Counted from the first letter of the stretch, positions 16,660-24,086 are shown. The stretch: 64,000 nucleotides of DNA from Brachybacterium tyrofermentans (GCF_014897585.1 NZ_JABUXW010000008.1:1-64000), one strand, 5' to 3'. Made by a program: numbers and translations. The notes: generated by a model from the sequence alone, not told the origin.

Positions 16660-17292
16660 CTACCTTCCGAACCGACGCAGCCGCGCCGGGGTCGTTGAGT
16701 CCTGCTCGGGCCAGCCATCGGAAAACGCGTCCGCGCACGCCTCATGGGCGAGGATGCGAGCCATCGCTGGGTCGATCTTCTGGTGCTGAGCGCCAAGCGG
16801 CTTGCCAAGGAAGTACCTCTGGTTTCGCTTTGCGACCTTCTTCGCGTTCCGGACTGCCAGGGTCGCGAGCGGGCACCCGTCATGCTTGATCCGACGCTGA
16901 GCAAGATCCGTCTCAAAACGCTTGATCGCCGCATACATTGGTTGCTCCCGATATGTCGCCCACTCCATGAAAGCTCCGTGACCTCCGGCCATCTGGTCCC
17001 ACTCCCATATCTCGGTGCGCCAATCAGGAGGGTCGCAGTACGCTAGGCGAACCCGAAAACGAGTGATCAGCTCATCAACGGCGGCCTTTACTTCCTGACG
17101 GGGGATCTGTCCGCCCCACTCGGCGGGATTCCAGATCGTCGGCCGCGCATCCGCCCCGTACCGCGGAGTGAAGCTGTACCCGTCGCGCGTCTCCGCCTGG
17201 ATGACCGTGAGGTCATCGTTCTCGCTACCGTCGAAACCCAGACATACCTGTGTGCCATCAGGGGGATTCGGAAGCCATGTCATTTCCGGCAT
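16660..17292 (-). CDS. Terminase large subunit, nuclease part (second frame)
   Basis: This frame holds the RNase H-like nuclease half of a terminase large subunit: LGFDGSENDD (first catalytic Asp), RVRLAYCDPPDWRTEIWEW (second), and a late DPAMARILAHEACADAF helix (third). The expected ATPase half is in the preceding gene in a different frame. It could be translated separately from the ATG at 17292 (MPEMTWLPN), which has GGGAGG six bases upstream, giving 210 residues, or joined to the ATPase by a +1 shift at the overlap. Joined, the length is about 552 residues, normal for the family. Confidence 0.85.
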   Translation of the reverse strand: MPEMTWLPNPPDGTQVCLGFDGSENDDLTVIQAETRDGYSFTPRYGADARPTIWNPAEWGGQIPRQEVKAAVDELITRFRVRLAYCDPPDWRTEIWEWDQMAGGHGAFMEWATYREQPMYAAIKRFETDLAQRRIKHDGCPLATLAVRNAKKVAKRNQRYFLGKPLGAQHQKIDPAMARILAHEACADAFSDGWPEQDSTTPARLRRFGR

Positions 17293-18319
17293 ATGCGGCC
17301 TCCCAGACGTCATCTCGCAGCCATGAGCCGAGTCCCGCAACGATCCGGTTCCCGTAGAACCGTTCCGCCTGCGCAGGATCCGTCTCGAGGAGCTCCGCGG
17401 CTTCCGCCTCAATGTCATCGAGGATCACCCACGGTGATCCGTCGTAGACGAAGCGGTGGATCTTTGCACGGTCGCGCTTGTTCTTGTACGAGAGATCCGC
17501 CGGGGGCTTCCGGTAGAACTTGAAGATGTCAGGACGCTGCGACTCCATGCCCTGCTGAACACGCGAGTTCTCGGCGGGGTCGTAGGCGTTCGACCACTCG
17601 ATGCCACGCCCGCCCATGCCAGCGAGGCCACGGGACATCGTCTGCGCGACCCGAAGCATGCCGTTGCTCTTCGTGTAGAGGCCCGACTCGTCGAAGTTCG
17701 CGAAGTTCAGCGGGTTGCCCAGACGGGTCTGCGCCGAGGACGTCACGATCTCGATCACGCCATCATTCGGCAGGCGAGCGAAAGCCTCGCCCACGTTGAT
17801 CAGATCGATCAGTGGGCCGAGGCGAACCATCTGCTTGAGAGGGCGCCACATATTGTCGACCTGGTCCTCAGACATCGCGACCAGCTGGATTAGCGACGTC
17901 TCGCGCGGCATTCCCATCGGCTCGCCCGGATCGTAGGCGTACTCGAACCCGCACCAGCATCCGTGATCGGCGCACGAGTACACGTCGCCAGCCTCAGCCC
18001 AGCCTGCGAAGATGCATGGACCGACAGCCTCGAACAGCGTCACGCCTGCAGCCAACGGGCCCTTGCCTGTCTTCTGAGGCGCGATCACGATCGAGCGGCG
18101 GTAGTGGAACGCGGAAGCGCCGACCGGATGCTCGGGGTCGAACACCGCCGAGGACTTCACCCGGTAGTGATTGCACTGGATCCACGTCTGCCATGTCGAC
18201 AGAGTGAACGCGTCACCCCGGGAGAACCCGTCCGGCACTCGAGCGTGCTGCTCGATCCAGTCGGACGCCAGAAACCCGAGAGTCGGGAAGTCGACGACGT
18301 ACTCGTCAGCCGCCTCCAC
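17258..18319 (-). CDS. Terminase large subunit, ATPase part (first frame)
   Basis: Start taken at the GTG at 18319, overlapping the small terminase stop and preceded by AAGGTGG. The 353 residues contain the packaging ATPase motor: Walker A at about 79-88 (IAPQKTGKG), Walker B at about 207-212 (FANFDESG) and a coupling region after it. The frame ends ASESP-stop within the linker that normally leads to the nuclease domain, which continues in the next frame. The overlap reads TCC CCC TGA TGG. The protein would power DNA packaging only if completed in trans or by frameshifting. Confidence 0.88.
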   Translation of the reverse strand: MEAADEYVVDFPTLGFLASDWIEQHARVPDGFSRGDAFTLSTWQTWIQCNHYRVKSSAVFDPEHPVGASAFHYRRSIVIAPQKTGKGPLAAGVTLFEAVGPCIFAGWAEAGDVYSCADHGCWCGFEYAYDPGEPMGMPRETSLIQLVAMSEDQVDNMWRPLKQMVRLGPLIDLINVGEAFARLPNDGVIEIVTSSAQTRLGNPLNFANFDESGLYTKSNGMLRVAQTMSRGLAGMGGRGIEWSNAYDPAENSRVQQGMESQRPDIFKFYRKPPADLSYKNKRDRAKIHRFVYDGSPWVILDDIEAEAAELLETDPAQAERFYGNRIVAGLGSWLRDDVWEAAYAGNDMASESP

Positions 18320-18791
18320 CGGAGACCACCTTGAGCCGCGCCTTCGACGACGAACGGCGAGGAGCAGCCTTCCGAGGCGCATCCTCCATCGCGGCCGGAG
18401 CGCCAATCTTCCAGCCGTTCTCCTTGAGGCCAGCAGGGGAGAGGCCGAGCTGGTCCTTGTACCGGTGCGTCTGGGCCACCAGGGCGGCATTCGCATCCGG
18501 CGACAGCTCGACGATCGCCTTGAGCCGGCAGAACTCTGCCAGCGTCTCCTGACGCCACGCCTCCTCAGCCCACACCAGCGCTTGCGGGTACGTCCACAGC
18601 GTCTCCCACACGGCCACCTCGCGGGATCCGATCAGCTCATCCGACGTTGACGCCGGCAGCGGAAACTCCGGGACCTTGCCGGAGTAGCCCGCCGCGTCCA
18701 GCGTGCGGAACGCCAGACCCCGCTTCGCGCTCGTCAGGGACGAGTCAGTCGGCTGGGGGCCAGACCGATTACGTGCACCTCCGCTCGCCAT
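18306..18791 (-). CDS. Terminase small subunit
   Basis: A 161-residue protein starting MASGGARNRSGPQPTDSSLT at an ATG with GAGGAG five bases upstream (a GTG two codons earlier is possible). Features fit small terminases: a disordered basic N-terminus, helices with EVAVWETLWTYPQALVWAEE, then RYKDQLGLSPAGLKENGWKI, and a basic C-terminal tail (APRRSSSKARLK). It recognises the packaging site and loads the large subunit, whose gene overlaps its stop. Confidence 0.85.
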   Translation of the reverse strand: MASGGARNRSGPQPTDSSLTSAKRGLAFRTLDAAGYSGKVPEFPLPASTSDELIGSREVAVWETLWTYPQALVWAEEAWRQETLAEFCRLKAIVELSPDANAALVAQTHRYKDQLGLSPAGLKENGWKIGAPAAMEDAPRKAAPRRSSSKARLKVVSGGGG

Positions 18792-19038
18792 GATCACTCC
18801 TCAGCAGCATCTCGCTGCATAGAAATTGACCCGGCGTCTCGCCAGGTCAGAAAGCTTTGAACCCCAAAAAGTTCTTCGAGCCCTCCCCGGCGGTCCCTTG
18901 TACCAAGTGGGCTAGGGGTAATGGCCCAGGTCAGGGCGGCGCGACTTGATACAAGTTCGCACGTTGCGCTCGCGTCGACTCACGCACTGCACTGCGTAAC
19001 TGCAGGTCAGAGTGTCGTCGCTTCATGCATGGTTGACC
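18792..19038. other. Non-coding region between HNH and small terminase; candidate cos site
   Basis: This 247-base stretch has no credible gene. It holds terminator cassette copy 3 (hairpin GACCCGGCG/CGCCAGGTC at 18828-18848, then AATTTCTATGC on the minus strand) and two short palindromes of the form CTTG-NNN-CAAG at 18897-18907 and 18945-18955, 48 bases apart. In cos-type siphophages that carry an HNH gene beside the terminase, the cohesive-end site usually lies in this interval. The cos assignment is inference. Confidence 0.5.
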
Positions 19039-19746
19039 CTAGAAGAGCGTCGCGACCTGCCGCTTCGCCCGTCCGACCAGCACGAATGGCCGGTTTGACC
19101 GGCGCGCATTGCACCCGCGATGAGCGGCCCACACGTTGCCAGGCTCATGCGTCCCTCCGTTCGCCAGCGGGATGATGTGGTCGAGGGAGGGGGCGAGGTC
19201 GGCTTGGGGGTCGACGCCCTGGTCGATGGGGTCCCCGCATAGGCGGCATGCCCATCCGTCCCTGCGGTAGATGGCGAGGGGTGAGACGGGCTTGAGGTAG
19301 GCACTGCGCTTGCGTGCGCGGTACCGGTGCTTGTGGTCCCGCCTAGTATCGGCCTGGGACTGGGCCTGACATTCGGGGGAGCATGTGACTTGGGAGTGGA
19401 TGGATACGAATGGGGTGGCGCAGATGCGACATACCCCCGAGACGAACCATCGGGGCTTACGGTCGGGTCGGGGGCGAGTGTCGCGCCGGGCCTCACGCGG
19501 GGTGTGCACGAGTGCCCTGCTGGCGCTAGGGGTGTTGCCGTAGCCGAGGTATCGACGGCAGGCGGCGGAGCATGACGCCCCGTACTTGCGCCCGCCTCCG
19601 CCCCACCGGGTGACCATGGTCCCGCACCATGCGCAGGGGGACTGCTTGGGCTTGTGCCGATTGGGGTTCTGCTGCCCGTAGTGAGTTCCGCAGAGTCCGC
19701 GTGCTCGGTGGGGCTTGCCGCAGTTGGGGATGGTGCAGGTGCGCAT
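19039..19746 (-). CDS. HNH endonuclease
   Basis: Start at the ATG at 19746 (MRTCTIPNCGKPHRARGLC) with AGGAGA four bases upstream. The 235-residue product has an N-terminal Cys-rich region with several CxxC pairs (CAWCGT, CRICATPF, CSPEC) and a C-terminal HNH domain: YRRDGWACRLCGDPI, SLDHIIPLANGG, then NVWAAHRGCNARRSNR. HNH proteins next to the terminase are needed for genome maturation in several HK97-like phages. The extra zinc knuckles suggest DNA binding. Confidence 0.88.
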   Translation of the reverse strand: MRTCTIPNCGKPHRARGLCGTHYGQQNPNRHKPKQSPCAWCGTMVTRWGGGGRKYGASCSAACRRYLGYGNTPSASRALVHTPREARRDTRPRPDRKPRWFVSGVCRICATPFVSIHSQVTCSPECQAQSQADTRRDHKHRYRARKRSAYLKPVSPLAIYRRDGWACRLCGDPIDQGVDPQADLAPSLDHIIPLANGGTHEPGNVWAAHRGCNARRSNRPFVLVGRAKRQVATLF

Positions 19747-19756
19747 GGCGTCTCCT

Positions 19757-19795
19757 GGCATGCAAGAACCCCGGTCGCCTTGCGGGGCGCCGGGG
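19757..19795 (-). terminator. Hairpin with ATGCC cassette, copy 4
   Basis: On the minus strand CCCCGG pairs with CCGGGG (19769-19795) and is followed by TTCTTGCATGCCAGGAGACGCC and the HNH start at 19746. Here the ATGCC element runs straight into the ribosome binding site. The T-run is short, so terminator strength is uncertain. Confidence 0.6.
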
Positions 19796-19834
19796 CTGTT
19801 GATGCGGACACGTCTCACGACGAACCGGTCTGGG

Positions 19835-20164
19835 TTACTGGTGGGCCGCTCGTCCTGCTGCGCTGAGGTTGCAGTGCGCGCAGGAGGGGCCGAGGTATTG
19901 GGTGCGGTCGTCGGCATGATCTAGGTGCCATGGCGTGCCGGGGAGGATGCGTGTGTCGCATCGGGCGCAGTGGACTGGGGCGCCGGCGTCGATGAGTTGC
20001 TGCCATCGGCTTCGCTGGTCACGGTGCCCTGTTCCATATCCGCGCTGCGCGGTCGTCCCGCGCACCTTGTCCCGTGCTCGGGTGTGCACTGGGCACCGAC
20101 TGGTGCCTGCGGGGACTGGTGTCGGGCATCCGGCTTGGGCGCATGGGTGCTTGGCCCTGGCCAT
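19835..20164 (-). CDS. HNH endonuclease (small)
   Basis: Start chosen at the ATG at 20164 (MARAKHPCAQAGCPTPVPAG) with GGGAGG upstream; an ATG at 20194 is an alternative. The 109-residue protein is a typical compact phage HNH: RCPVHTRARD, RGYGTGHRDQRSRW, CARCDTRILPGTPWHLDH, and a final CAHCNLSAAGRAAH. The DH and N of the HNH motif and flanking CxxC pairs are present. Two HNH genes in a row suggest a role in packaging or a homing-type duplication. Confidence 0.85.
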   Translation of the reverse strand: MARAKHPCAQAGCPTPVPAGTSRCPVHTRARDKVRGTTAQRGYGTGHRDQRSRWQQLIDAGAPVHCARCDTRILPGTPWHLDHADDRTQYLGPSCAHCNLSAAGRAAHQ

Positions 20165-20494
20165 CCCGACCTCCCGTACGTTGGCACCCGCCATCCCGGC
20201 CGGGTCGCGTCCGGTCGGGGGCGGGCTGGATGGGCGTGTGCCCGGTGGTCTGCGCCCCGGCCTGTGTTGGGGCCGGGGCGTGGCACCCTGTGGCTCGCGT
20301 GGGCCGTGGGTACGGCAGGTGTGCGCGGTGCCGGTGGGGTGCTGCCCGCGAGCTGGTGCGCTCGAGCGAGGGCTGGGTGCCGGGGTTCGCCGTGCTGACG
20401 CTCGGTTACATCGCCGGTCTTGGATACAGAAGAAGCCCCGACCGCAGTGGTCGAGGCTTGAGTGTCGGAGACAGTAATTCCAGGCAACTACAGA
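20165..20494. other. Non-coding interval upstream of the packaging genes
   Basis: Frames are open here on both strands, but all give Pro/Ala/Arg or Trp/Gly-rich noise, so no gene is called. The plus strand is strongly G- and T-rich over about 20190-20400. At 20421-20459 there is a degenerate terminator cassette (copy 5): AAGCC-CGACC pairs with GGTCG-GGCTT on either side of a short loop, followed on the minus strand by CTTCTGTATCC. A promoter for the HNH and terminase genes would be expected here but is not obvious. Confidence 0.45.
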
Positions 20495-21154
20495 TTAGGG
20501 GCACATGCTCGCTTTTGCAAGTCGGACGCGCACGGACTCGAGCGTGACCCTGCCGTCCGCTCCTGTTGTGAGCCTCCCTCGCTTGACTGCCATGCCGACG
20601 CCCCGTCTCGTAATGCCGAGCACCCATGCCGCCTCGGCGTGCGTGACCGTCTCGGCCTCGCGGCCCTGCAGGTGCTCCTGCAGCTCACTCTCATGGCCCG
20701 CCTGGCACCTCACGACGGGTGGTCGCTCGTGATAGATCCACTGGACTGCATGGCAGATCCCGCAGGGCTCGGGCATATATGTGCGGGGCGGGAGCATGCC
20801 GAGCATGCCGGTGCCCTTGCGTGTGGCGTCGTCGAGCTCGTCGAGCATGTCGGGTGCCCATGCTGCGCCCGCGATCCAGATGGCTCGTTGTCGCATGAAC
20901 AGCGCTTGCGCCGTGGGGTTGTCGGCTGGCAGGTCGTCGCTGGACTCCTCGTGGACGAGCCGGGACCACGATTGAAGCAACTCTTCGATGTGGACGGCGA
21001 GGTCAAGCATGCTGATATCGGTGGGCGGGCGCGACCCGGACGCACCGGGGGCTGCGGGGCCGTTGTGGGATCGGATCTCGCCGCGCACCTTGAGGCCGTC
21101 GTGGATCTCCTCGGCCTGGTTCACGGATCGGATGACGGAGTTGGCGTCGGTCAT
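20495..21154 (-). CDS. Phage protein with zinc-like knuckle and C-terminal helix-turn-helix
   Basis: A 219-residue protein (MTDANSVIRSVNQAEEIHDG). The first 130 residues are helical. A Cys/His cluster follows (PCGICHAVQWIYHE, then RCQAGHE), and the C-terminal 60 residues resemble a small helix-turn-helix that scans a discriminating residue set (THAEAAWVLGITRRGVGMAV, then KRGRLTTG). It ends the long coupled replication operon. Similar proteins occur in many actinophages before the packaging genes. It could be a late regulator, but this is inference. Confidence 0.65.
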   Translation of the reverse strand: MTDANSVIRSVNQAEEIHDGLKVRGEIRSHNGPAAPGASGSRPPTDISMLDLAVHIEELLQSWSRLVHEESSDDLPADNPTAQALFMRQRAIWIAGAAWAPDMLDELDDATRKGTGMLGMLPPRTYMPEPCGICHAVQWIYHERPPVVRCQAGHESELQEHLQGREAETVTHAEAAWVLGITRRGVGMAVKRGRLTTGADGRVTLESVRVRLAKASMCP

Positions 21155-21369
21155 GCGATCACCTCGTCGGCCCAGGCCTGGAGATCCGCGATCACTTCGT
21201 CGTTGGGCTTACTGCCGATTGCCTGCTGGCAGAGCACGAAGATGCCGAGCATGAGCGCACGGCACTGGTCATGCGTAGTCGTCTCCGGGCTGCTGCCCTT
21301 GTTGTCGAAGTCGAGCTGACCATCGCTGGTCAGGCTGATGGAGATCTTCACGGTGGGCTGGGTGATCAT
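21151..21369 (-). CDS. Hypothetical phage protein (72 aa)
   Basis: Starts at the ATG at 21369 (MITQPTVKISISLTSDGQLD) overlapping the previous stop, and its own stop overlaps the next start, so it is part of a coupled operon. The N-terminal half forms two beta strands (VKISISL, GQLDFDNKG) and the C-terminal half two helices (CRALMLGIFVLCQQAIG, ADLQAWADEVIA). No family recognised. Confidence 0.65.
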   Translation of the reverse strand: MITQPTVKISISLTSDGQLDFDNKGSSPETTTHDQCRALMLGIFVLCQQAIGSKPNDEVIADLQAWADEVIA

Positions 21370-21521
21370 CGGGTTTCCTTCGGGGGGATGGGGCCGAATG
21401 CGAGGTCGGCCAGCTCGGACAGGGTCAGGTCTTCGGGGTCTCGGGCGAGGAGGGCTTCCTCGCGGGACAGGCCGCAGCGGAAGCGGTACGGGTTGTGGGT
21501 CTTGTGGTCGTGGGCGCTCAC
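21366..21521 (-). CDS. Hypothetical phage protein (51 aa)
   Basis: A GTG start at 21521 overlaps the upstream TGA (GTGA). The 51-residue product reads SAHDHKTHNPYRFRCGLS, then REEALLARDPEDLTLSEL and ends GPIPPKETR. It is small and acidic in the middle with one Cys. It is coupled on both sides within the replication operon. Function unknown. Confidence 0.6.
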   Translation of the reverse strand: MSAHDHKTHNPYRFRCGLSREEALLARDPEDLTLSELADLAFGPIPPKETR

Positions 21522-22006
21522 GGGGTGTCCTTTCGCTGGGCGAGGGTGGAAGCGACGAGCGCGCGGACGTCCCGCTGCTCGGTAGGGCCGATCGCGCGGC
21601 GGTGGGCACCGACAGCTCGGTCCGCCTCGTCCCGGGCCGCGGACGGTTCCGCGCCCCGGCCGAGTGCGCGGACGAGGGCGCGTCGCCATGCGAGCGTCGT
21701 GTCCGTGTCGATCGGGTTGTCACCGATCTGGTCCGGCGGTTCGATGGCGGCGATGTCCGCCCGGTCGAGGTTGCGGCGCATGACGCGCTTCGTGGCCTGG
21801 AAGATGTCGCCGGGTCGGATGGCGACCAGTCCCGGGTCGCGGCCGATCTCGAGGACAGCCTTCTCGGCCGTGGCGTAGTCGAGGGGCTCGAGCACCTGCT
21901 GCCAGACGGGGACACGTTCGTCGGGGCGGGTGCGGTCGAGGGGTGGGACGCGATGGTCGATTCCGGCGACCATGGCGAGGATCTTCCCGGCTTCGAACTC
22001 GTTCAC
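21518..22006 (-). CDS. Helicase loader-like replication protein
   Basis: A 162-residue protein starting MNEFEAGKILAMVAGIDHRV. The opening helix, the W-Q-x-V-L-x-x-x-D-Y-x-x-A-x-x-A-V pattern and the IRPGDIF motif resemble the helicase loader/inhibitor proteins of SPP1 type (G39P-like), which load a replicative helicase at phage origins. The C-terminal half is Arg/Ala-rich and helical. It overlaps the replication initiator gene upstream by an ATGA junction, which supports a replication role. The phage shows no helicase gene here, so the host DnaB would be recruited. Confidence 0.6.
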   Translation of the reverse strand: MNEFEAGKILAMVAGIDHRVPPLDRTRPDERVPVWQQVLEPLDYATAEKAVLEIGRDPGLVAIRPGDIFQATKRVMRRNLDRADIAAIEPPDQIGDNPIDTDTTLAWRRALVRALGRGAEPSAARDEADRAVGAHRRAIGPTEQRDVRALVASTLAQRKDTP

Positions 22007-22818
22007 TGGTTCTCCTGGGGTTGGAAGAAGGCGAGGCCTTCCATGGACGATTGGAGGCCGACGCCGCGGCGCTGTGTGCGGTCAGGCTGCTGGGCCTTGA
22101 GTCGGAGCTGGTCGAACTTCTCGCGCAGCTTCGGCATGGACTGGATGTTGGATCGCCAGAACTCGTCGGCCTGGGACCAGTTGACGAGGTAGGCGATCTG
22201 CTCGGTAGTGCGTCCATCGCGGTCGAGCATGAGGCGGACTGCGTCTCGCCACTTCTGGGTGATGGCGGGGCGCTTGGATCCGTTGTGCTCGATGAGGTCG
22301 GCGAGGAGGGTGCAGAGAGCTTCGATCTCTGGTCGTGGGGGCGCGGTAGCGACCTCCGACGTAAGAGGTATCTCTTCCTCTCCCTCTTCCTCTTCCTCTG
22401 CTTGGCGACTGGGTTTCGTTTCGCTAACCGACTGGGTTTCCGCTCGCTTAGCGACTGGGTTTCTCGGTCTGCCGCCCTTCGCGCCGTTTCTCGCGTTGAC
22501 CTGCTGTCTTCCCTTGACTTCCTCTTTCGTCTCCTGTGCATCGGCGTATCCGTGGAGGGTCACGCTGCCGTCGTCGTTGATGACGATGGAGGGGTTGTCG
22601 GGATCGTTGGAAGCCAACTCGGCGAGCACTTCGAAACCGACTCGGTTAGCGACTCGGTTAGGGATCTCGCCGTCGGTCAGGTACCGGCGGGAGTAGACGA
22701 TCATCTCGAGGTGGGCGACGATCGCGGCATCGGACAGCACCCCGATCTTCGGGTGATCGAAGTAGTCGAGGGCGAGGCGGGCGTAGTACGCGCCGTCGAG
22801 CTTCTTCTTCGGTGCCAC
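22003..22818 (-). CDS. Phage replication initiator / replisome organizer
   Basis: A 271-residue protein from a GTG at 22818 (second codon onward APKKKLDGAYYARLALDYF). The N-terminal 100 residues form a winged-helix-like domain: DHPKIGVLSDAAIVAHLEMI, RRYLTDGEIP, and a beta segment with IVINDDGSVTLHGYADAQ. A basic spacer (ARNGAKGGRPRNP) and a polyGlu run separate it from a C-terminal helical domain that could contact the loader. This layout is common in O-like phage replication initiators. The origin is often inside such genes; the polyGlu/polar stretch at 22375-22480 is the AT-richest part. Confidence 0.75.
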   Translation of the reverse strand: MAPKKKLDGAYYARLALDYFDHPKIGVLSDAAIVAHLEMIVYSRRYLTDGEIPNRVANRVGFEVLAELASNDPDNPSIVINDDGSVTLHGYADAQETKEEVKGRQQVNARNGAKGGRPRNPVAKRAETQSVSETKPSRQAEEEEEGEEEIPLTSEVATAPPRPEIEALCTLLADLIEHNGSKRPAITQKWRDAVRLMLDRDGRTTEQIAYLVNWSQADEFWRSNIQSMPKLREKFDQLRLKAQQPDRTQRRGVGLQSSMEGLAFFQPQENQ

Positions 22819-22819
22819 G

Positions 22820-22912
22820 TCAGTCCTCCTCGTCGTCGTCGGGGTTGAGCAGTCCGCACTCGGGGCAGTAGTGGCCGGGGCGGACGGTGTCAGCGCAGTG
22901 GGGGCAGGGCAC
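22820..22912 (-). CDS. Zinc-ribbon microprotein (30 aa)
   Basis: A GTG at 22912 with GAGGAG five bases upstream opens a 30-codon frame: PCPHCADTVRPGHYCPECG followed by an acidic tail. The two CxxC pairs (CPHC and CPEC) make a textbook zinc ribbon. It fits exactly between the nuclease gene and the replication initiator, with its stop two bases from the next start. The role is unknown; it may bind the neighbouring replication protein or DNA. Confidence 0.65.
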   Translation of the reverse strand: MPCPHCADTVRPGHYCPECGLLNPDDDEED

Positions 22913-22921
22913 GGTGGCTCC

Positions 22922-23293
22922 TCATTCGTCGTAGGTGGGGTGGTCGGCTCCGAGGAGCCAGGCGAGGTCGGCGACGGTCATGTGGACCCACTGCTCGGCG
23001 GGGTCCGCAGTGCCGCGGCGCTTCGCGATGACTGCGCCGATCGCGGCGTCGTCGTTGCCTGCCTCGAGGTGGGCCTCGCGGATCCAGCCGGCGAGGTCGG
23101 TGCGGGCGGTGTCCTTGAGCTCGAGGACGACGCGGCGCCCGCGGTGTCTGACGCCGCCGATGTCGCCGCGGTCCTTGCTGCCTGTTTTCACCCGCCTGTC
23201 GATGCGGTCGTCGAGGTGTTCGGCGAGCCAGTCAGCGATCTGGCGTTCGAAGCGGGCACCAGCTGCGCGGGCGGAGGCGCGGGTGCGGCTCAT
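22922..23293 (-). CDS. PD-(D/E)XK nuclease, Holliday junction resolvase-like
   Basis: A 123-residue protein (MSRTRASARAAGARFERQIA). It shows the compact Hjc/VRR-NUC type core: FERQIADWLAEHL (first Glu), GSKDRGDIGGV (Asp), and VVLELKDTAR (E-x-K), followed by a DDAAIGAVIAKRRG segment. This matches small phage resolvase-like nucleases that process replication or packaging intermediates. The start overlaps the stop of the upstream small gene. Confidence 0.75.
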   Translation of the reverse strand: MSRTRASARAAGARFERQIADWLAEHLDDRIDRRVKTGSKDRGDIGGVRHRGRRVVLELKDTARTDLAGWIREAHLEAGNDDAAIGAVIAKRRGTADPAEQWVHMTVADLAWLLGADHPTYDE

Positions 23294-23415
23294 CCCTTGC
23301 GCCCTTCGCAGATGTCCTGCAGTAGCTTCGGGTCGATCATGACGCCGCGGCGGATGTGGTCGGCGGCGAGGCGCCGGACGGCTGATAGGACGATCGCTGG
23401 ACGTTGTTCATCCAT
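23290..23415 (-). CDS. Small phage protein (41 aa)
   Basis: An ATG at 23415 with AGGAGA upstream opens a 41-codon frame (MDEQRPAIVLSAVRRLAADH, ending LLQDICEGRKG) whose stop overlaps the nuclease start. It is the first gene after terminator copy 6, so it begins the replication operon. Helical and basic; function unknown. Confidence 0.65.
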   Translation of the reverse strand: MDEQRPAIVLSAVRRLAADHIRRGVMIDPKLLQDICEGRKG

Positions 23416-23428
23416 GAGGGGTCTCCTG

Positions 23429-23463
23429 GGCATGAGGAAGGCCGCCCCATCAGGAACGGCCTT
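23429..23463 (-). terminator. Terminator hairpin with ATGCC cassette, copy 6
   Basis: On the minus strand AAGGCCG pairs with CGGCCTT (23438-23463) and is followed by CCTCATGCCCAGGAGACCCC and the ATG at 23415. It divides the accessory genes from the replication operon. Confidence 0.7.
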
Positions 23464-23484
23464 GTGATCGGTGCGGCGGTGTTG

Positions 23485-23916
23485 CTACTGCGGGTCGGGG
23501 GTCACGGTTCCGTCGAGTGCGCGGCGGACAGCTCCGATGCTCATCTGGCGGGTGCCCATCGCTGCCCACTCGTCGCAGAGGGCGAGTGCGTCAGCGATCC
23601 GCGCCTCGAATCCTTCGGCCCTCTCCTGCCAGTAGGCGGTCTGCTGTCGTCGCGTCTCGGATTGAGCCTCGGCACGAGTGAGCGCGTCGAGCAGGGCCGG
23701 GACGGCTCCGCGGACTGCGGTGATGAACTCGGCATCGGCCTCATCGGTCCACGTGCAGTCCGCGATCTCCCGGGCGGTGCCCTCCTCGGACACCCCGTCG
23801 ATCCACGGCCCAACCAGGCCGCGTGAGTCGTCGTCCATTACCCACGGCCCAGGGGTCGCGGCGTCTGCGAGCCTGCGGAGTCGGTCTCGGTCTCGGTCTC
23901 GGTCGATGGTGGTCAT
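23485..23916 (-). CDS. Hypothetical phage protein with Asp-Arg repeat
   Basis: Starts at the ATG at 23916 and codes 143 residues. The N-terminus is MTTIDRDRDRDRLRRLADA, produced by a tandem hexanucleotide at 23881-23904. It continues GPWVMDDDSRGLVGPW and a helical C-terminus (QTAYWQERAEGFEARIADAL). The pattern (short variable head, TPGPW motif, EADAEFI segment) resembles Ead/Ea22-type phage accessory proteins of unknown function. The stop lies just before terminator copy 6. Confidence 0.65.
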   Translation of the reverse strand: MTTIDRDRDRDRLRRLADAATPGPWVMDDDSRGLVGPWIDGVSEEGTAREIADCTWTDEADAEFITAVRGAVPALLDALTRAEAQSETRRQQTAYWQERAEGFEARIADALALCDEWAAMGTRQMSIGAVRRALDGTVTPDPQ

Positions 23917-24086
23917 CGCTTTCTCTCGATTCGTGTCATCACGCGGGCGACGGGCAGGGCGAGCCGGTACAGCATCCGGCCATGCCAGGGCGGGGACGCG
24001 ACCATTGCGTCCATGCGCCACTGGATCGGGCATAGGTGGGCTTCTGCCCCAGCGCGGTGCAGGTCGTCCATGCTCGGGTAGGTCAC
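23913..24086 (-). CDS. Hypothetical phage protein (57 aa)
   Basis: A GTG at 24086 overlaps the previous stop. The product contains TYPSMDDLHRAGAEAHLCPI and a C-terminal basic, partly hydrophobic region (LYRLALPVARVMTRIERKR). Coupled on both sides within the accessory operon. No recognisable family. Confidence 0.55.
   Translation of the reverse strand: MTYPSMDDLHRAGAEAHLCPIQWRMDAMVASPPWHGRMLYRLALPVARVMTRIERKR

Noticed and set aside
19921..20487. Minus-strand open frame of 188 codons upstream of the small HNH gene
   Set aside because: Pro/His/Ala-rich with no pattern, and its 3' half is an out-of-frame shadow of the HNH gene.
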